Source: Pseudomonadota bacterium
GTDB lineage: Bacteria; Pseudomonadota; Alphaproteobacteria; Azospirillales; Azospirillaceae
Direction of reading: 5' to 3'
Length of the DNA: 8,585 bases
NCBI GenBank assembly: GCA_023412175.1
Contig: JAEYOB010000321.1
Coordinates: 1-8,585 of the forward strand
Shown here piece after piece: positions 1 through 6,772 of the stretch. The translations under genes were made by a program, and so were the position numbers. Position 1 is the stretch's first letter. Each line of letters starts with the position of its first letter. The notes under the pieces are model-generated. The model saw only the letters and a program-made list of their open reading frames with translations, did no database searches and was not told where the DNA came from.

Positions 1-915
1 GCCCAGGTCCGGCCCCTTGGGCACGATGCCGGTCGGGTTGATGGTGCGGTGGCTACCGTAATAATGCCGCTTGATGTGGTCGAACCGCACCGTCTCCGCC
101 ACGCCCGGCATCTGGTAGAGGTCGCGCAGGTAGCCGGACAGGTTCGGATAGTCGGCGATGCGCCGCTTGTTGCACTTGAAGTGGCCGACATAGACCGCGT
201 CGAAGCGCACCAGCGTGGTGAACAGCCGCCAGTCAGCCTCGGTCAGCCGGTTGCCGACCAGCCAGCGCCGCTCGGCCAGCCGCGCGTCCAGCCCGTCCAG
301 GGCGTCGAACAGCGCGTCGAAGGCCTGCTCGTACCTGTCCTGGGCGGTGGCGAAGCCGGCCTTGTAGACGCCGTTGTTGACCCGGTCGTAGACGAAGGCG
401 TTGACGCGGTCGATCTCCTCGCGGAGATCCTCCGGGCAGAAGTCCCGCGACGCGTCGCCGAAGGCGTCGAACGCGCAGTTCAGCATCCGCATGATCTCGG
501 CCGATTCGTTGTTCACGATGGTGCCCGTGGCCTTGTCCCACAGCACCGGCACGGTGACCCGGCCCGAATAGCCGGGGCTCGCCTTGAGGTACACGTCGTA
601 GAGGAAGCGCGCGCCGTTCACCGGGTCGGCGCCCTCCGGCAGCTCCCAGCCGTTCTCCAGCATCAGCGGATCGACGGCCGAGACGGAGATCACCTCCTCC
701 AGCCGCTTCAGCGTGCGCATGATGAGCGTACGGTGCGCCCAGGGACAGGCGTACGAGACGTACAGATGATAGCGCCCCGGCTCCGGCCGGAACGGCGTCG
801 AGCCGTCGGCCGCGATCCGGTCGCGGAACCGGGTCTCCGGCCGCACGAAGGCGCCGCCCGACGCCTTGGTGTCGTACCACTGGTCGCTCCAGCGCCCTTC
901 GATCAGCAGGCCCAT
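1..915 (-). CDS. yqjG: Glutathionyl-hydroquinone reductase (YqjG/PcpF type, GST Xi class), 3' end outside window
   Basis: This frame is open for 305 codons from the ATG at 915 to the window edge with no stop, so the gene is 3'-partial. Visible motifs are the thioredoxin-fold active site YACPWAHR (catalytic Cys57 followed by Pro58), VPVLWDK (122-128) with NNESAEI (135-141) in the glutathione-binding region, NNGVYK (180-185) and WLVGNRLTEADWRLF (218-232) in the helical C-terminal domain, and NPTGIVPKGPDLG at the visible end. These are hallmarks of glutathione-dependent reductases that remove glutathione from S-glutathionyl-hydroquinones in the cytosol. The family is usually about 310-330 residues, so only a short tail should be missing. 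The start is supported by GGAAGGAG placed 6 bases upstream. It follows wrbA by 58 bp on the same strand, probably as one transcript, which fits a joint role in quinone detoxification. Function is known for the family and inferred here. Confidence 0.93.
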   Translation of the reverse strand, partial: MGLLIEGRWSDQWYDTKASGGAFVRPETRFRDRIAADGSTPFRPEPGRYHLYVSYACPWAHRTLIMRTLKRLEEVISVSAVDPLMLENGWELPEGADPVNGARFLYDVYLKASPGYSGRVTVPVLWDKATGTIVNNESAEIMRMLNCAFDAFGDASRDFCPEDLREEIDRVNAFVYDRVNNGVYKAGFATAQDRYEQAFDALFDALDGLDARLAERRWLVGNRLTEADWRLFTTLVRFDAVYVGHFKCNKRRIADYPNLSGYLRDLYQMPGVAETVRFDHIKRHYYGSHRTINPTGIVPKGPDLG

Positions 916-935
916 ATCGGACTCCTTCCGGTGTC

Positions 936-964
936 GTCCGGCGCCCCGCGACGCGGCGCCGGAC
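936..964. repeat. Perfect hairpin in the wrbA-yqjG spacer
   Basis: A 10-bp perfect inverted repeat (GTCCGGCGCC at 936-945, GGCGCCGGAC at 955-964) encloses a 9-base loop. It lies between the wrbA stop and the start of the downstream reductase gene, ending about 20 bases before that start codon. No T-run follows on either strand, so it is not a typical intrinsic terminator. It may act as an attenuator, a processing site or a stabiliser of the wrbA message; the role is inferred. Confidence 0.6.
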
Positions 965-973
965 AGCTGAAAA

Positions 974-1576
974 TCACCCGTGCAGCTTGCTGGCGATCTC
1001 GGCCACGTGGCGGGCCTGATAGCGCACGCCCTCCAGTTCGACCGCGCTGGGCTGGCGCGAGCCGTCGCCGCCGGCGATGGTGCTGGCCCCGTAGGGCGAG
1101 TTGCCCATCACCTCACCGACACCCATCTGGCCCTGGAACGAATACGGCAGGCCGACGATCACCATGCCCTGGTGCAGCAGCACCACGTGCGTGGTGAGGA
1201 TCGTGCTCTCCTGGCCGCCGTGCTGGGTGGCGGAGGAAGAGAAGACGCTGCCGACCTTGCCGACCAGGGAACCCTTCATCCACAGGCCGCCGGTCTGGTC
1301 GAGGAAGTTCTTCATCTGGCCCGGCATGTTGCCGAAGCGGGTCGGCACGCCGAAGATGATGGCATCGTAATCGGCCAACTCGTTCGGGGTGGCCACGGGG
1401 ATGTTCGGCTCCTCCTTGAAGTGCGCGTTGCGGCGGACCTCCTCCGGCACGGTCTCCGGCACGCGCTTCACGGTCACCTCGGTGCCGGGGACGGAGCGCG
1501 CGCCTTCGGCTGCGGCCTGCGCCATCTGCGAAATATGCCCGTAGCTGCTGTAATAAAGAACCAGGACCTTGGCCAT
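974..1576 (-). CDS. wrbA: NAD(P)H:quinone oxidoreductase, WrbA type IV flavoprotein
   Basis: A 200-residue flavodoxin-fold protein, the usual WrbA length. The N-terminus [15 protein letters not shown] carries the FMN phosphate-binding loop (about residues 8-15). PTRFGNM (78-84), the [11 protein letters not shown] stretch (113-123) and [18 protein letters not shown] (160-177) are WrbA signatures. The family binds FMN and reduces quinones by two electrons with NAD(P)H, avoiding semiquinone radicals. The frame extends upstream to an ATG at 1606, but the start at 1576 is preferred: it gives the canonical family N-terminus and has AAGGAAGG 9 bases upstream. The gene is divergent from the LysR regulator (135-bp spacer) and is followed by the glutathionyl-hydroquinone reductase. 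A near-consensus FNR-type site and an LTTR-like repeat lie in the spacer. Confidence 0.96.
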   Translation of the reverse strand: MAKVLVLYYSSYGHISQMAQAAAEGARSVPGTEVTVKRVPETVPEEVRRNAHFKEEPNIPVATPNELADYDAIIFGVPTRFGNMPGQMKNFLDQTGGLWMKGSLVGKVGSVFSSSATQHGGQESTILTTHVVLLHQGMVIVGLPYSFQGQMGVGEVMGNSPYGASTIAGGDGSRQPSAVELEGVRYQARHVAEIASKLHG

Positions 1577-1592
1577 GGCGGCAAACCTTCCT

Positions 1593-1606
1593 TTGATCGA
1601 TTTCAA
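1593..1606. promoter_or_regulatory. Near-consensus FNR/FixK-type box upstream of wrbA
   Basis: On the minus strand the site reads TTGAAATCGATCAA, matching nine of the ten fixed positions of TTGATNNNNATCAA. It sits inside a longer repeat, TTTGA-N6-TCAAA (1592-1607). It directly abuts the wrbA Shine-Dalgarno sequence, so a bound protein would more likely block than activate transcription of wrbA. One such match can occur by chance, and it could also be part of a LysR-regulator site. Confidence 0.3.
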
Positions 1607-1688
1607 ACGGTTCTGACGGGCCGCACCCGCCTGGATTCAGATAAACCGCCTGAAGGCCGGAGTGTATCCGCCGCGCTGGCACTTCATC

Positions 1689-1705
1689 GTTGTCGGGTGT
1701 ACAAC
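1689..1705. promoter_or_regulatory. Candidate LysR-type regulator box (T-N11-A palindrome)
   Basis: GTTGT-N7-ACAAC is a perfect 5+5 inverted repeat containing the T-N11-A core (T1691, A1703) typical of LysR-type operators. It lies in the divergent spacer, 7 bases before the regulator start codon and 113 bases from wrbA. A site overlapping the regulator's own translation start fits autorepression plus control of the divergent gene, the usual LysR arrangement. Inferred from pattern and position only. Confidence 0.4.
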
Positions 1706-1711
1706 AATGAC

Positions 1712-2647
1712 ATGGATCGCCTGGACGACATGCTGGCCTTCATCAAGGTGGTGGACGCCAAGAGCTTCACCGCGGCGGCGGACCGGTTGAACCTGTCCAA
1801 GTCGGTGGTGTCGCGCCGCATCGCCGAGCTGGAGAACCGCCTGGGCGCCCGGCTGCTCAACCGCACCACCCGCAAACTGAGCCTGACCGAGGTGGGGCAG
1901 GCCTTCTACGAACGCTGCACGCGCATCCTCTCCGATCTGGACGAGGCGGAGCGCGCCGTCGCCGACCTGCATTCGGCGCCGCGCGGGCGGCTGCGGGTGA
2001 ACGCGCCGCTGTCCTTCGGGCTGCTGCACCTCGCCCCGGCGGTCGCCGAGTTCATGGAGCGTTTCCCGGCCATCGAGATCGACATCGACCTCAACGACCG
2101 CTACGTGGACCTGTTCGACGAGGGATACGACGTGGCGGTCCGCATCGGCCGGCTGCGCGACAGCTCGCTGATCGCCAAGCGCCTTGCCCCCAACCGCCGC
2201 GTCGTCTGCGCCAGCCCCGCCTATCTGGAAAAGCACGGCACCCCGGCCGTGCCGGACGAGCTGACGCAGCACCGGTGCCTGCTCTACACCAACGTGCCGG
2301 CGGCCGAGCAGTGGCAGTTCAAGGTGGACGGCGAGTCGCGCTCGGTGCGCGTGAACGGCAGCCTGCGCGCCAACAACGGCGACATCCTGCTGGCCGCCGC
2401 CATGGCCGGGCACGGCATCACCGTGGCGCCGACCTTCATCTGCGGCGAGGCGCTGCTGTCCGGCGCGCTGCAATGCGTGCTGTCGGACTACACCGTCTCA
2501 GATTCAGCAGTGTACGCCGTCTACCCGCAGAACCGCCACCTGTCGCCGAAGGTGCGTGCCTTCGTCGATTTCCTGGCGGCGCGCTTCGGCCCCGAACCCT
2601 ATTGGGACGCCGCCCTGCCCCCGGCCGCCCGCGCCGCCGCGGCCTAG
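1712..2647 (+). CDS. LysR-type transcriptional regulator, CrgA-like group
   Basis: A 311-residue protein. Residues 1-60 form the winged helix-turn-helix (SFTAAADRLNLSKSVVSRRI, then LENRLGARLLNRTTRKLSLTEVG); about 88-295 is the periplasmic-binding-protein-like effector domain, with features of the CrgA-like subgroup (GYDVAVRIGRL, SSLIAKRLAP, CASPAYL, and the VYAVYPQNRHLSPKVRAFVDFL C-terminal region). The tail is alanine-rich. The frame is open far upstream, antisense to wrbA, but homology starts at MDRLDDMLAF, so the ATG at 1712 is chosen; there is no strong Shine-Dalgarno. Divergent placement from wrbA and the hydroquinone reductase suggests it controls them, probably in response to a quinone or electrophile. 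The ligand is not evident from sequence. No clear intrinsic terminator follows the stop. Confidence 0.95.
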   Translation: MDRLDDMLAFIKVVDAKSFTAAADRLNLSKSVVSRRIAELENRLGARLLNRTTRKLSLTEVGQAFYERCTRILSDLDEAERAVADLHSAPRGRLRVNAPLSFGLLHLAPAVAEFMERFPAIEIDIDLNDRYVDLFDEGYDVAVRIGRLRDSSLIAKRLAPNRRVVCASPAYLEKHGTPAVPDELTQHRCLLYTNVPAAEQWQFKVDGESRSVRVNGSLRANNGDILLAAAMAGHGITVAPTFICGEALLSGALQCVLSDYTVSDSAVYAVYPQNRHLSPKVRAFVDFLAARFGPEPYWDAALPPAARAAAA

Positions 2648-2732
2648 CACCGCCGCCACGGCCGCGTCGTCCCGGCCCCGTCGTCACGGCAGCGTCGTCA
2701 CGAGCGTGCGGAACATCGTTCCCGTCATCCCT

Positions 2733-2746
2733 TTGACTTAAGTCAA
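2733..2746. promoter_or_regulatory. FNR/FixK-family anaerobox upstream of chemoreceptor
   Basis: TTGACTTAAGTCAA is a perfect 14-bp palindrome with the TTGA-N6-TCAA layout recognised by CRP/FNR-family regulators (FNR, FnrN, FixK, Dnr). Its centre is 112.5 bp upstream of the chemoreceptor start. A weak -10-like AATACT (2771-2776) would put transcription start near 2783, about 43 bp from the box centre and close to the class II activation position of -41.5. This suggests activation under low oxygen. The regulator itself is not in the window. Confidence 0.6.
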
Positions 2747-2851
2747 CCGGGAGTTCGTTCCGAAGGGGCAATACTTCGAACGTTATACCCGGCATCCGCG
2801 GCGCGGACTGGTGCGCGCTCCCGGCCGGCGGGAACGGACAGAGGAACGATA

Positions 2852-4909
2852 ATGCTGGATTTGGCCCGGAGACTGCGGATCCGCCACCGCTTCGCGCTCG
2901 TCGTCGTGCTGCCGCTGCTGGGCATGCTCGGCTTCTCGGTCGCCGCCATGCTGGAGAGCCGTCAGACGCTCCACTCCATGGAACGGCTGGGGGAGATGGC
3001 CGGGCTGGTGTCCGAGGTGAGCGCCCTGGTGCACGAACTGCAGAAGGAGCGCGGCACCTCCGCCGTCTTCATCTCCAGCCGCGGCTCCAGGATGGCCGAG
3101 GCGCTGGTCGAGCAGCGCCGCCTCACCGACAAGGCCGCGGACACCTACCACGGCACCGCCGACCGTTTCCGCGCAAACGGCGCCGACCCGGTCCTGGCGG
3201 CGCGCCTGGATGCAGCACTGGCGGCGCTGAAGCCGCTGGCGGACAGGCGCAACGGCATCTCCGCCCTCTCCCTGCCCGGCCCGGACTCGGCCGCTTTCTA
3301 CACCAGCACCATCCAGCGGCTGCTGGACGTCGCCGGCGAGATCTCGCGGGCGGGTGGCACGCCGTCGGTCACCGGCCTGCTGGTCGCCTACAACAACCTG
3401 ATGCACGGCAAGGAGCGCGCCGGGCAGGAGCGCGCCACCGGCGGCAGCGGCTTCGGCGCCGGCAAGTTCGATCCGGCGCTGTACCAGCGCTTCCTGGCGC
3501 TGGGGGCCCAGCAGCAGTCCTTCTTCGACGGATTCGCCACCTACGCGCCGGACGACCTCAAGGCCGCCCTGGCCAAGGCCCTATCCGGCGGGGCGTCGGA
3601 GCGCGTCGAGGCGATGCGCAAGACCGTCTATGCCGGCGGCCTCAACGGCGAGCTGGGCGGCATCGCGGGCGACCAGTGGTTCGCCACCGCCACCGTGCGC
3701 ATCGACCTGCTGAAGGGTGTCGAGGACCAGGTGAACGCCACCCTGCTGCGCCGCGCCGAGGACGTGCGCATGCAGGCGTCCTCCTCCTTCCTGATGGTCA
3801 CGGCCCTTGCCCTGCTGCTGCTGGCGGCGACGGTGCTGGCGAGCGTGGCGACGATCCGCGGCATCACCGGGCCGCTGACCGCGCTGAACACCGACATGCG
3901 CCGGCTGGCCGATGGCGACCACGCCGTGACGATCCCCGGACTGGGCCGCGCCGACGAGATCGGCGAGATGGCCGAGGCCGTCCTGGTCTTCAAGGAACAC
4001 GCCGAGGAGCGCGCGCGCCTGGAAGCCGAGCAGCACGCCGCCCAGGAGGCCAAGGAACACCACGCCGAGGAGCTGCGCCGTCTGGTGCGCATCTTCGACC
4101 GCGACGTCACCGGCGTGCTGACCACCGTGAACACCGCCGCCACCCGCATGCGCACGGTGGCGCAGGGCATGTCCGAATCGGCCAGCGAGAGCACCCGGCA
4201 GGCGACATCCGTCGCCGCCGCGGCCGAGCAGGCGTCCAGCAACGTGCAGTCGGTCGCCTCCGCCTCCGAGGAGCTGGCCGCCACCATCGGCGACATCGCC
4301 CACCAGGTGGAGGCCTCGCAGCGCATCGCCGGACAGGCGGTTGAGGAGGCGGAGCGCACCAACGCCACGGTCGGTAGCCTGGTCGAGACCGCCGCGCGCG
4401 TCGGCGAGGTGGTCAACCTGATCAGCGAGATCGCCAGCCAGACCAACCTGCTGGCACTCAACGCCACCATCGAGGCGGCGCGGGCCGGCGAAATGGGCAA
4501 GGGCTTCGCGGTGGTGGCCAGCGAGGTCAAGCACCTCGCCACGCAGACCGCCAAGGCCACCGAGGACATCACCCAGCAGATCAACCGCATGCACGCGGTG
4601 TGCGGCGAGGCGGCGTCGGCGATCCGCAACATCGGCGAGACGATCCGCCAGATGAACGCCATCGCCGTGACCGTCGCCGCCGGCATCGAGCAGCAGGGCG
4701 CCGCCACCGCCGAGATCGCCCGCAACGTCAGTCAGGCGGCACAGGGTACCGGCGAAGTGACGAGCAACATCATCGCGGTGCGCGAGGTGGCGCTGAAGAC
4801 CGGCACTGCATCCACGGAAGTGCTGGAAGCCTCCGGCAGCCTGTCCAAGCAGGCCGAGATGCTGGGCAGCAAGGTCGAACGCTTCCTGGCCGACATCAAC
4901 AGGGCCTGA
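2852..4909 (+). CDS. Methyl-accepting chemotaxis protein with periplasmic NIT domain
   Basis: A 685-residue receptor. Order: short basic cytoplasmic N-terminus; membrane helix 1 (about 13-34); periplasmic NIT domain (about 45-305) with the hallmark [18 protein letters not shown] at 61-78; membrane helix 2 (about 311-335); HAMP (about 336-388) starting RGITGPL; charged coiled coil; and the MCP signalling domain. The hairpin tip is at about 521-560, with [18 protein letters not shown] and GFAVVASEV, the region that contacts CheA and CheW. No C-terminal NWETF-type tether is present. NIT domains are associated with nitrate/nitrite sensing, so nitrate taxis is the best guess; ligand specificity is inferred. 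The start has GAGGAA 5 bases upstream. The perfect FNR-type palindrome upstream suggests oxygen control, consistent with a respiratory electron acceptor as cue. It appears intact and monocistronic; a decayed IS begins right after its stop. Confidence 0.95.
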   Translation: MLDLARRLRIRHRFALVVVLPLLGMLGFSVAAMLESRQTLHSMERLGEMAGLVSEVSALVHELQKERGTSAVFISSRGSRMAEALVEQRRLTDKAADTYHGTADRFRANGADPVLAARLDAALAALKPLADRRNGISALSLPGPDSAAFYTSTIQRLLDVAGEISRAGGTPSVTGLLVAYNNLMHGKERAGQERATGGSGFGAGKFDPALYQRFLALGAQQQSFFDGFATYAPDDLKAALAKALSGGASERVEAMRKTVYAGGLNGELGGIAGDQWFATATVRIDLLKGVEDQVNATLLRRAEDVRMQASSSFLMVTALALLLLAATVLASVATIRGITGPLTALNTDMRRLADGDHAVTIPGLGRADEIGEMAEAVLVFKEHAEERARLEAEQHAAQEAKEHHAEELRRLVRIFDRDVTGVLTTVNTAATRMRTVAQGMSESASESTRQATSVAAAAEQASSNVQSVASASEELAATIGDIAHQVEASQRIAGQAVEEAERTNATVGSLVETAARVGEVVNLISEIASQTNLLALNATIEAARAGEMGKGFAVVASEVKHLATQTAKATEDITQQINRMHAVCGEAASAIRNIGETIRQMNAIAVTVAAGIEQQGAATAEIARNVSQAAQGTGEVTSNIIAVREVALKTGTASTEVLEASGSLSKQAEMLGSKVERFLADINRA

Positions 4910-4910
4910 T

Positions 4911-5182
4911 ATCGAAGGCGCTCCTGATTACGCGCTTTGCCCAGCCGTCGCCGGGTTTCGCCGGCGCCGGCCCGACGGCTTCGTCCGCCCGGCCTGCGGC
5001 GGACAGGAGCACGGCGTCGTCCAGCCCCGAGCCCTTTCGACCCGGAGCAAGGGCAGCACCTCCAGCCTGAACTGGCCGCCGCCTGGGCGTGACGCAGACC
5101 GCCGCCTCTCCGGCCGGATCGAGGGGGACGACGCCGATCTCGGCGGCGAGCGGTGCTGCCTGACCGGGTTCAAATCCCGCTT
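4911..5182 (+). pseudogene. IS1595-like transposase remnant, 5' and central parts
   Basis: The frame at positions divisible by three stays open from just after the chemoreceptor stop to the Tn3 insertion. It encodes RRPDGFVRPACGGQEHGVV (from about 4965), resembling the N-terminal zinc-ribbon of IS1595/ISXO2-type transposases (RWPDGFVCPxCGxxEH), and GRIEGDDADLGGER (5112-5153), resembling the motif around a catalytic Asp (VExDDAYLGGER). It ends with GFKSRF, which joins the 3' part across the Tn3 element. The family is about 300 residues, but fewer than 110 are recognisable here: one zinc-ribbon Cys position is replaced by Arg, and most of the middle is missing or scrambled. There is no clear start codon or intact catalytic triad. 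Assignment rests on recalled family motifs. Confidence 0.6.
5178..5182 (+). repeat. Left target-site duplication CGCTT of the Tn3-family element
   Basis: CGCTT directly precedes the left terminal repeat and is repeated exactly after the right one (8098-8102). Five base pairs is the standard duplication length for Tn3-family transposition. Confidence 0.85.
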
Positions 5183-5280
5183 GGGGGGCGAGTAGCAACG
5201 GAACGTAAAACCTGGGTAAGGCCTCAGTCGGTATCCAGAGCCGCATTCCTGGGGTCACGAAGCGGGCGCAGTTCGCCGCG
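5183..5280 (+). repeat. Left long terminal inverted repeat of the Tn3-family element
   Basis: Positions 5183-5220 are the 38-bp terminal repeat; identity to the reverse complement of 8000-8096 continues without a gap to 5280. Within 5184-5280 the two differences are in CCTGGGTAAGG here versus CCTAGGCAAGG at the other end; the outermost base of the 38-bp repeat also differs (G versus C). The inner part encodes the last residues of TnpA, whose stop codon lies just inside the terminal repeat. Confidence 0.9.
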
Positions 5281-5505
5281 CTTGCCGTGGAAAACGATGC
5301 GGGCGAGTTGGTGACGGCCTTCGCCGCGGTTGAGCTGAACGAGAATCCGGCGGCGGTAGGTTTCGTCGTTGATGTAGGCCAGCAGATACAGCGTCTTGAT
5401 GATTCGCCCCAACGCCTCCAGCGCCCGCGCCAGACGGGTCGGCCGATCGTTGTTCAGGCGCACTTTTACGACCGACATTTGCGACACGGATTTGAGCGTG
5501 ATCAA
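5224..5505 (-). pseudogene. tnpA: Tn3-family transposase tnpA, truncated and internally deleted 3' end
   Basis: The reading frame encodes a Tn3-type TnpA C-terminal segment: RPTRLARALEALGRIIKTLY, YRRRILVQLNRGEGRHQLAR and VFHGKRGELR. It then jumps to PLRDPRNAALDTD and a stop. In family members the first RGELR is normally followed by the YREGQEDQLGALGL...LWNT block, while a second GELRPLRDP is the extreme C-terminus, so several tens of residues are missing, apparently by recombination between two RGELR-coding stretches. The 5' part (most of a roughly 1000-residue protein) is absent: a stop lies just upstream of 5505, close to the DUF1801 gene. The fragment cannot be active. Its 3' end overlaps the left long inverted repeat, the usual place for tnpA in Tn3 elements. 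Confidence 0.85.
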
Positions 5506-5548
5506 CGCGCGCTATTTCCAGTGAAAAGTCGGGATTTACGCGACACAT

Positions 5549-5893
5549 TCATTCGCCAGCGCAGGCAACCTGAAGATATGACGCGACATGCTTGGCTTCG
5601 ATGTCGTGCTCGGTATCCAGCTTGATATGCCGCCGGAATTTTCCTTTGCCCGCGAGAACGCCGAACGGATCGGCAAGTGCGCTGCCCTCGCTGAATTCGA
5701 GCGTCACATGGTCACGATATGCAAAAACGCCACAGAAAGGGGCGCGGGACGTGAAGAGGATGCCGCCATATTTGAACTCTTCGGTGATCACCGGACCGCA
5801 GGCCAATGCCATGGCGCGAAGACGGGCGACGATGGGAAAGAGTGCGCCGCGATTCAGGCGTATATCTTCCATGAACTTCTCGACCGGCGTCAT
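5549..5893 (-). CDS. DUF1801 domain protein (YdhG/CyaY-like fold)
   Basis: A complete 114-residue protein. Its pattern fits DUF1801: an N-terminal helix with VEKFMEDIRLNRG (4-16), ITEEFKYGGILF (36-47, matching the family's EExxKWGxPxF), FAYRDHVTLEFSEGSALADP (57-76), and GKGKFRRHIKL followed by DIEAKHVASYL (97-107). These small cytosolic proteins are often found next to VOC proteins, but their biochemical role is not established. The ATG overlaps the TGA of the upstream VOC gene (ATGA), with GAGG 6 bases upstream, so translation is probably coupled. It is the last gene of the transposon-borne cassette; the truncated tnpA follows within about 45 bp. Confidence 0.8.
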   Translation of the reverse strand: MTPVEKFMEDIRLNRGALFPIVARLRAMALACGPVITEEFKYGGILFTSRAPFCGVFAYRDHVTLEFSEGSALADPFGVLAGKGKFRRHIKLDTEHDIEAKHVASYLQVACAGE

Positions 5894-6306
5894 TCATAAC
5901 CTCGCGTCAGATAGGCTGCGCGAAACTCCGGCGCGGGTTCCCGGTCGGAGTAGATGTAGAGCGTGACGCCGTTTGGATCGGTCAGCGCGAAACCCCGGTC
6001 CCCCCAGGGATGATCCTCGGGTGGGCCGTTGGGCACCAGGCCGCTGCTCACCAGTTCCTGATGGGTTTCATCCACATCGGCCACACGAAAATTATAGGTC
6101 AGTCCCGACGTCGAGCAGGTGGGCTGATCCGTCTGTGGCTCCATGAATTGTAGGGAGAGGCCAGGGCCGAACTCCACACTGATGAACCAGCCGCAATCGA
6201 AGACCAGCCGCGCGCCCAGATGTTTGACGTAGAAGTCCCGCGAGGCGGCGACATGGGGCGTGATGATGGCGGGGGAGGCTGTGTCGGGACGCATTGGGGA
6301 CTCCAT
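5890..6306 (-). CDS. VOC superfamily (glyoxalase/bleomycin-resistance fold) protein 2
   Basis: A 138-residue protein of one VOC module. Visible are PHVAASRDFYVKHLGARLVFD (17-37), where the first beta strand leads into the FY helix, YNFRVADVDETHQELVSSG (71-89), and PWGDRGFALTDPNGVTLYI (100-118), a strong signature of glyoxalase-like proteins. At the position of the usual metal-ligand Glu after NGxxx there is Tyr117, so classical metal chemistry may be altered and a binding role is possible. The start at 6306 directly follows the upstream VOC stop (TGA then ATG, no gap), and its stop overlaps the next start, so it is translationally coupled on both sides. The Shine-Dalgarno is weak, in line with coupling; Met5 (6294) is an alternative start. 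Substrate unknown. Confidence 0.87.
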   Translation of the reverse strand: MESPMRPDTASPAIITPHVAASRDFYVKHLGARLVFDCGWFISVEFGPGLSLQFMEPQTDQPTCSTSGLTYNFRVADVDETHQELVSSGLVPNGPPEDHPWGDRGFALTDPNGVTLYIYSDREPAPEFRAAYLTRGYE

Positions 6307-6708
6307 TCAGGCAGGTGTGTTCATGTCCGAGCAAAGCTCGACAAGGCAGCCGTTCAGATCGCGGACATAGCCGACGACCTGGCTCCATGGCTTGATTTGG
6401 GGTGGCGAAAGCGGGACCGCTCCCGCTGCGACAGCCTGGTCCCAGGCTGCCTGGGGGTCATCGCAAACGAAAGCAATCTCAACAGCCTGTGCGGTATCGG
6501 CCGGGCGCAGCGGGCGAATGGCAAGCCCATTCATCTCGGCCATTTCCTCGGCTGCAAAAGCGAGCGTGACAGCCCCCGTTTCCAGCTCGGCGTAAAGGTT
6601 GCTTTCGTGCAGGAAGCGAACCGCCATGCCGAAGGCAGCTTTGTAGAATGCGATGGTTTCCGGAACATCCGGAACGTAGAGAATGGTGTAGCCGAACCTG
6701 ACAGTCAT
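6307..6708 (-). CDS. VOC superfamily (glyoxalase/bleomycin-resistance fold) protein 1
   Basis: A 133-residue single-module VOC protein. YTILYVPDVPETIAFYKAAFG (7-27) is the typical first strand and helix; ESNLYAELETGAVTLAF (35-51) supplies acidic residues; VEIAFVCDDPQAAWDQAVAAG (76-96) starts the second beta-alpha repeat; and GYVRDLNGCLVEL (113-125) ends with Glu124 at the usual metal-ligand position, which the partner VOC protein lacks. The start has GGAGG 4 bases upstream. It is the first structural gene after the AraC-type regulator (64-bp spacer) and abuts the second VOC gene. Members include glyoxalases, antibiotic-modifying and antibiotic-binding proteins and dioxygenases; which applies here cannot be told. 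Two unequal VOC proteins side by side might form a heteromer, which is inference. Confidence 0.88.
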   Translation of the reverse strand: MTVRFGYTILYVPDVPETIAFYKAAFGMAVRFLHESNLYAELETGAVTLAFAAEEMAEMNGLAIRPLRPADTAQAVEIAFVCDDPQAAWDQAVAAGAVPLSPPQIKPWSQVVGYVRDLNGCLVELCSDMNTPA

Positions 6709-6772
6709 TGGGCCTCCGATATTTACCCGACAATGGCGGCCGGACCGCCGCTCGTCTTGTAAAAATCGGACA

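Noticed and set aside
49..1197. Long plus-strand open frame (382 codons)
   Set aside because: Antisense to the hydroquinone reductase and wrbA genes; low-complexity Val/Arg/Gly-rich product typical of reverse-frame reading of GC-rich genes.
980..1711. N-terminal extension of the LysR-type gene frame
   Set aside because: Runs antisense through wrbA and adds about 244 residues without homology; the LysR domain begins at the ATG at 1712.
2665..2702. Three CGTCGTC repeats after the LysR-type gene
   Set aside because: Irregular spacing (15 and 13 bp) and short units in GC-rich DNA; no array structure and no terminator formed.
3581..4725. Two long minus-strand frames opposite the chemoreceptor
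   Set aside because: Shadows of the chemoreceptor coding sequence; products are compositionally odd and show no domain.
5163..5180. tRNA T-arm-like sequence CCGGGTTCAAATCCCGC next to the left border, suggesting a tRNA attachment site
   Set aside because: The stem has a C-C mismatch, no acceptor, D or anticodon arms fit upstream, and the segment is explained in frame by the IS1595-like coding remnant. The element moves by Tn3-type transposition with a 5-bp duplication, not by tRNA-site integration.
4896..5258. Minus-strand frame of 120 codons starting in the left terminal repeat
   Set aside because: Its first 25 or so residues are simply the terminal repeat read in a non-coding frame (the same string appears at the right border from 8023), and the rest is antisense to the IS1595-like remnant and the chemoreceptor end.
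6735..6749. GGCGG-N5-CCGCC hairpin between the AraC-type gene and VOC 1
   Set aside because: Only 5 bp of stem and no T-run in the direction of transcription, so it does not support a terminator; an operator role cannot be argued from sequence alone.
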